Positions 13,368 to 14,733 of a DNA stretch of 14,733 bases are shown piece after piece. The translations under genes and the position numbers were made by a program. How positions within the stretch are numbered: position 1 is the first letter of the stretch; every line of letters starts with the position of its first letter. The notes beneath the pieces are model-generated. The model was not told the origin of the DNA, made no database searches, and was given only the letters and a program-made list of their open reading frames with translations. Source of the DNA: Firmicutes bacterium UBA6648 (lineage in GTDB: Bacteria; Bacillota; Clostridia; Peptostreptococcales; Anaerovoracaceae); contig DKLE01000177.1 in the NCBI GenBank assembly GCA_002455605.1, forward strand, positions 1-14,733, written 5' to 3'.

Positions 13368-14733
13368 CTATAACAGCTTTTTCAAAAATTCACCCGTATA
13401 AGAATTTTTATCCTCCGCGATTTGCTCCGGAGTCCCGATTCCCACAATAGTTCCCCCTCTATTTCCGCCGTCAGGGCCTAAATCAATGATATGGTCTGCC
13501 ATTTTTATCACTTCAAGATTGTGTTCAATGACAACTACAGTATTGCCGGCATCCACTAATCTTTCCAGTACTTGAATAAGCTTGTCTACATCTGCAAAAT
13601 GCAGGCCTGTAGTCGGTTCATCGAGAATATACAGGGTTTTGCCCGTGCTCCTCTTGGAAAGCTCGGCAGCCAGCTTTATCCTCTGGGCTTCGCCTCCCGA
13701 AAGCTGTGTGGACGGCTGTCCCAGCTTAATATAGCCAAGACCCACCTCCTCAAGAGTCTCCAGCTGTCTGGAAATAACAGGAATGTTCTTAAAAAAATCT
13801 ACACCTTCGGATACATTCATATCCAGTACATCAAAAATACTTTTCCCCTTATACTTTACCTCAAGAGTTTCCCGATTATACCGTTTGCCTTTACATACTT
13901 CACACGGAACATATACATCCGGAAGAAAATGCATTTCAATTTTTATAATCCCGTCTCCGCTGCAGGCTTCACATCGGCCTCCTTTTACATTGAAACTGAA
14001 TCTCCCTTTTTCATACCCTCTGACTTTTGATTCCGGAAGCTGAGCAAATAGATCCCTTATAGGCGTAAATACGCCGGTATAAGTGGCAGGATTGGATCTA
14101 GGCGTTCTTCCTATGGGTGCTTGATTGATGTCAATAATTTTATCAATATTTTCTATTCCCAGGATTTCATCATGTTCCCCGGGTCTATCCTTTGAACGGT
14201 TTATTTTCTGTGCAAGTCCTTTAAACAAAATTTCATTCACCAGGCTGCTTTTTCCCGATCCGGACACTCCGGTTATGCATACTAATTCTCCCAGAGGTAT
14301 ATCTACATCCACATTTTTTAGATTATTTTCTCTCGCCCCGACAATTTTTATAAATTGACCGTTTCCTTTTCTTCTCTCTTTCGGCACTTCTATAGTCTTT
14401 GTTCCTGAAAGATACTGCCCTGTTAAAGATCCTTTGCAGGCTTTAATCTGTTCCACATTGCCTTCGGCAACAACCTCCCCGCCGTGGATCCCCGCACCGG
14501 GACCTATATCAATAATATGATCCGCAGCATACATGGTATCCTCATCATGCTCTACCACCAGAAGAGTATTCCCTATATCCGTTAAATTTCTTAAGGTTTT
14601 CAGCAATTTTTCGTTATCCTTCTGATGAAGTCCGATACTCGGTTCATCTAGAATGTAGAGAACACCCACAAGACTTGAGCCAATTTGTGTTGCCAGCCGT
14701 ATTCGCTGAGACTCTCCTCCGGACAAGGTTCCG
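13368..14733 (-). CDS. uvrA: Excinuclease ABC subunit A, C-terminal part (N-terminus beyond right edge)
   Basis: UvrA is the damage-sensing ATPase of nucleotide excision repair; as a dimer it loads UvrB at lesions. The visible 454 residues begin in the first ABC signature (GTLSGGESQRIRLA), so roughly the first half of the usual ~940 aa is missing. In order: the first Walker B (LYILDEPSIGLHQKDN), then the second domain's Walker A (GVSGSGKSSL, near 14245-14272). The C-terminal zinc finger CEAC...CEVC lies near 13890-13980. The second signature is LSGGEAQRIKLA (near 13680-13702), and the second Walker B is LYILDEPTTGLHFADV. The natural stop is at 13368. No terminator with a T run follows before the pncB promoter, so read-through into pncB is possible. 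The first codon shown is not the true start. Confidence 0.97.
   Translation of the reverse strand, partial: GTLSGGESQRIRLATQIGSSLVGVLYILDEPSIGLHQKDNEKLLKTLRNLTDIGNTLLVVEHDEDTMYAADHIIDIGPGAGIHGGEVVAEGNVEQIKACKGSLTGQYLSGTKTIEVPKERRKGNGQFIKIVGARENNLKNVDVDIPLGELVCITGVSGSGKSSLVNEILFKGLAQKINRSKDRPGEHDEILGIENIDKIIDINQAPIGRTPRSNPATYTGVFTPIRDLFAQLPESKVRGYEKGRFSFNVKGGRCEACSGDGIIKIEMHFLPDVYVPCEVCKGKRYNRETLEVKYKGKSIFDVLDMNVSEGVDFFKNIPVISRQLETLEEVGLGYIKLGQPSTQLSGGEAQRIKLAAELSKRSTGKTLYILDEPTTGLHFADVDKLIQVLERLVDAGNTVVVIEHNLEVIKMADHIIDLGPDGGNRGGTIVGIGTPEQIAEDKNSYTGEFLKKLL

Noticed and set aside
13572..14030. 152-aa plus-strand frame
   Set aside because: Antisense to uvrA; no ribosome site or recognisable domain.
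1..14733. CRISPR arrays, insertion sequences, tRNA or rRNA genes, prophage
   Set aside because: No spaced repeat array, transposase, integrase, clover-leaf other than tmRNA, or phage gene was seen.

Overview
The window looks like a chromosomal segment of a low-GC, probably endospore-forming anaerobe of the Clostridia (Bacillota). The signs are AT-rich intergenic DNA, strong AGGAGG-type ribosome binding sites, U-tailed hairpin terminators, a Bacillota-type signal peptidase I of 170 aa, and clostridial-looking small proteins. The order cannot be fixed from the sequence. Almost every gene is on the minus strand. The exceptions are two small plus-strand genes at about 5.6 and 6.5 kb.

Left edge (1-2052): a secreted, GLUG-repeat surface protein runs off the left edge. 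It has a ~470-nt leader that starts from a consensus promoter (TTGACA-N17-TAATAT) and carries a clear cobalamin riboswitch, followed by a factor-independent terminator. The surface protein is therefore predicted to be made when corrinoid is scarce. Next (2100-2477) is an unrecognised 125-aa protein with an Arg-rich tail.

Ribosome-rescue region (2601-5435): the tmRNA gene ssrA (tag AKNNNNYALAA) with its terminator, a small membrane protein, and the genes smpB, lepB (signal peptidase I) and an RluA-family pseudouridine synthase. The last three form an operon read rluA-like > lepB > smpB. tmRNA and SmpB, the two partners of trans-translation, are separated only by the small membrane gene.

Middle (5576-6960): a membrane-anchored protein with an MltG-type LysM-like domain but no catalytic domain, then two divergent small unknown genes, then class II fructose-bisphosphate aldolase (6982-7911).

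Surface/polyphosphate-type cassette (8054-11615): a tightly packed operon of a VTC-domain protein, a DUF4956 four-helix membrane protein and a 708-712 residue secreted Cthe_2159-type beta-helix protein. Known domain families suggest a nucleotide-dependent polymerase or transferase, a membrane partner and an exported product, but its function is not established.

Right edge (11745-14733): nicotinate phosphoribosyltransferase (NAD salvage) with a good promoter whose spacer holds an inverted repeat that may be an operator, then the C-terminal part of uvrA running off the right edge.

The two most interesting places are the B12-riboswitch-controlled surface protein and the VTC/DUF4956/Cthe_2159 cassette. 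No mobile element, CRISPR array, tRNA or rRNA was seen.
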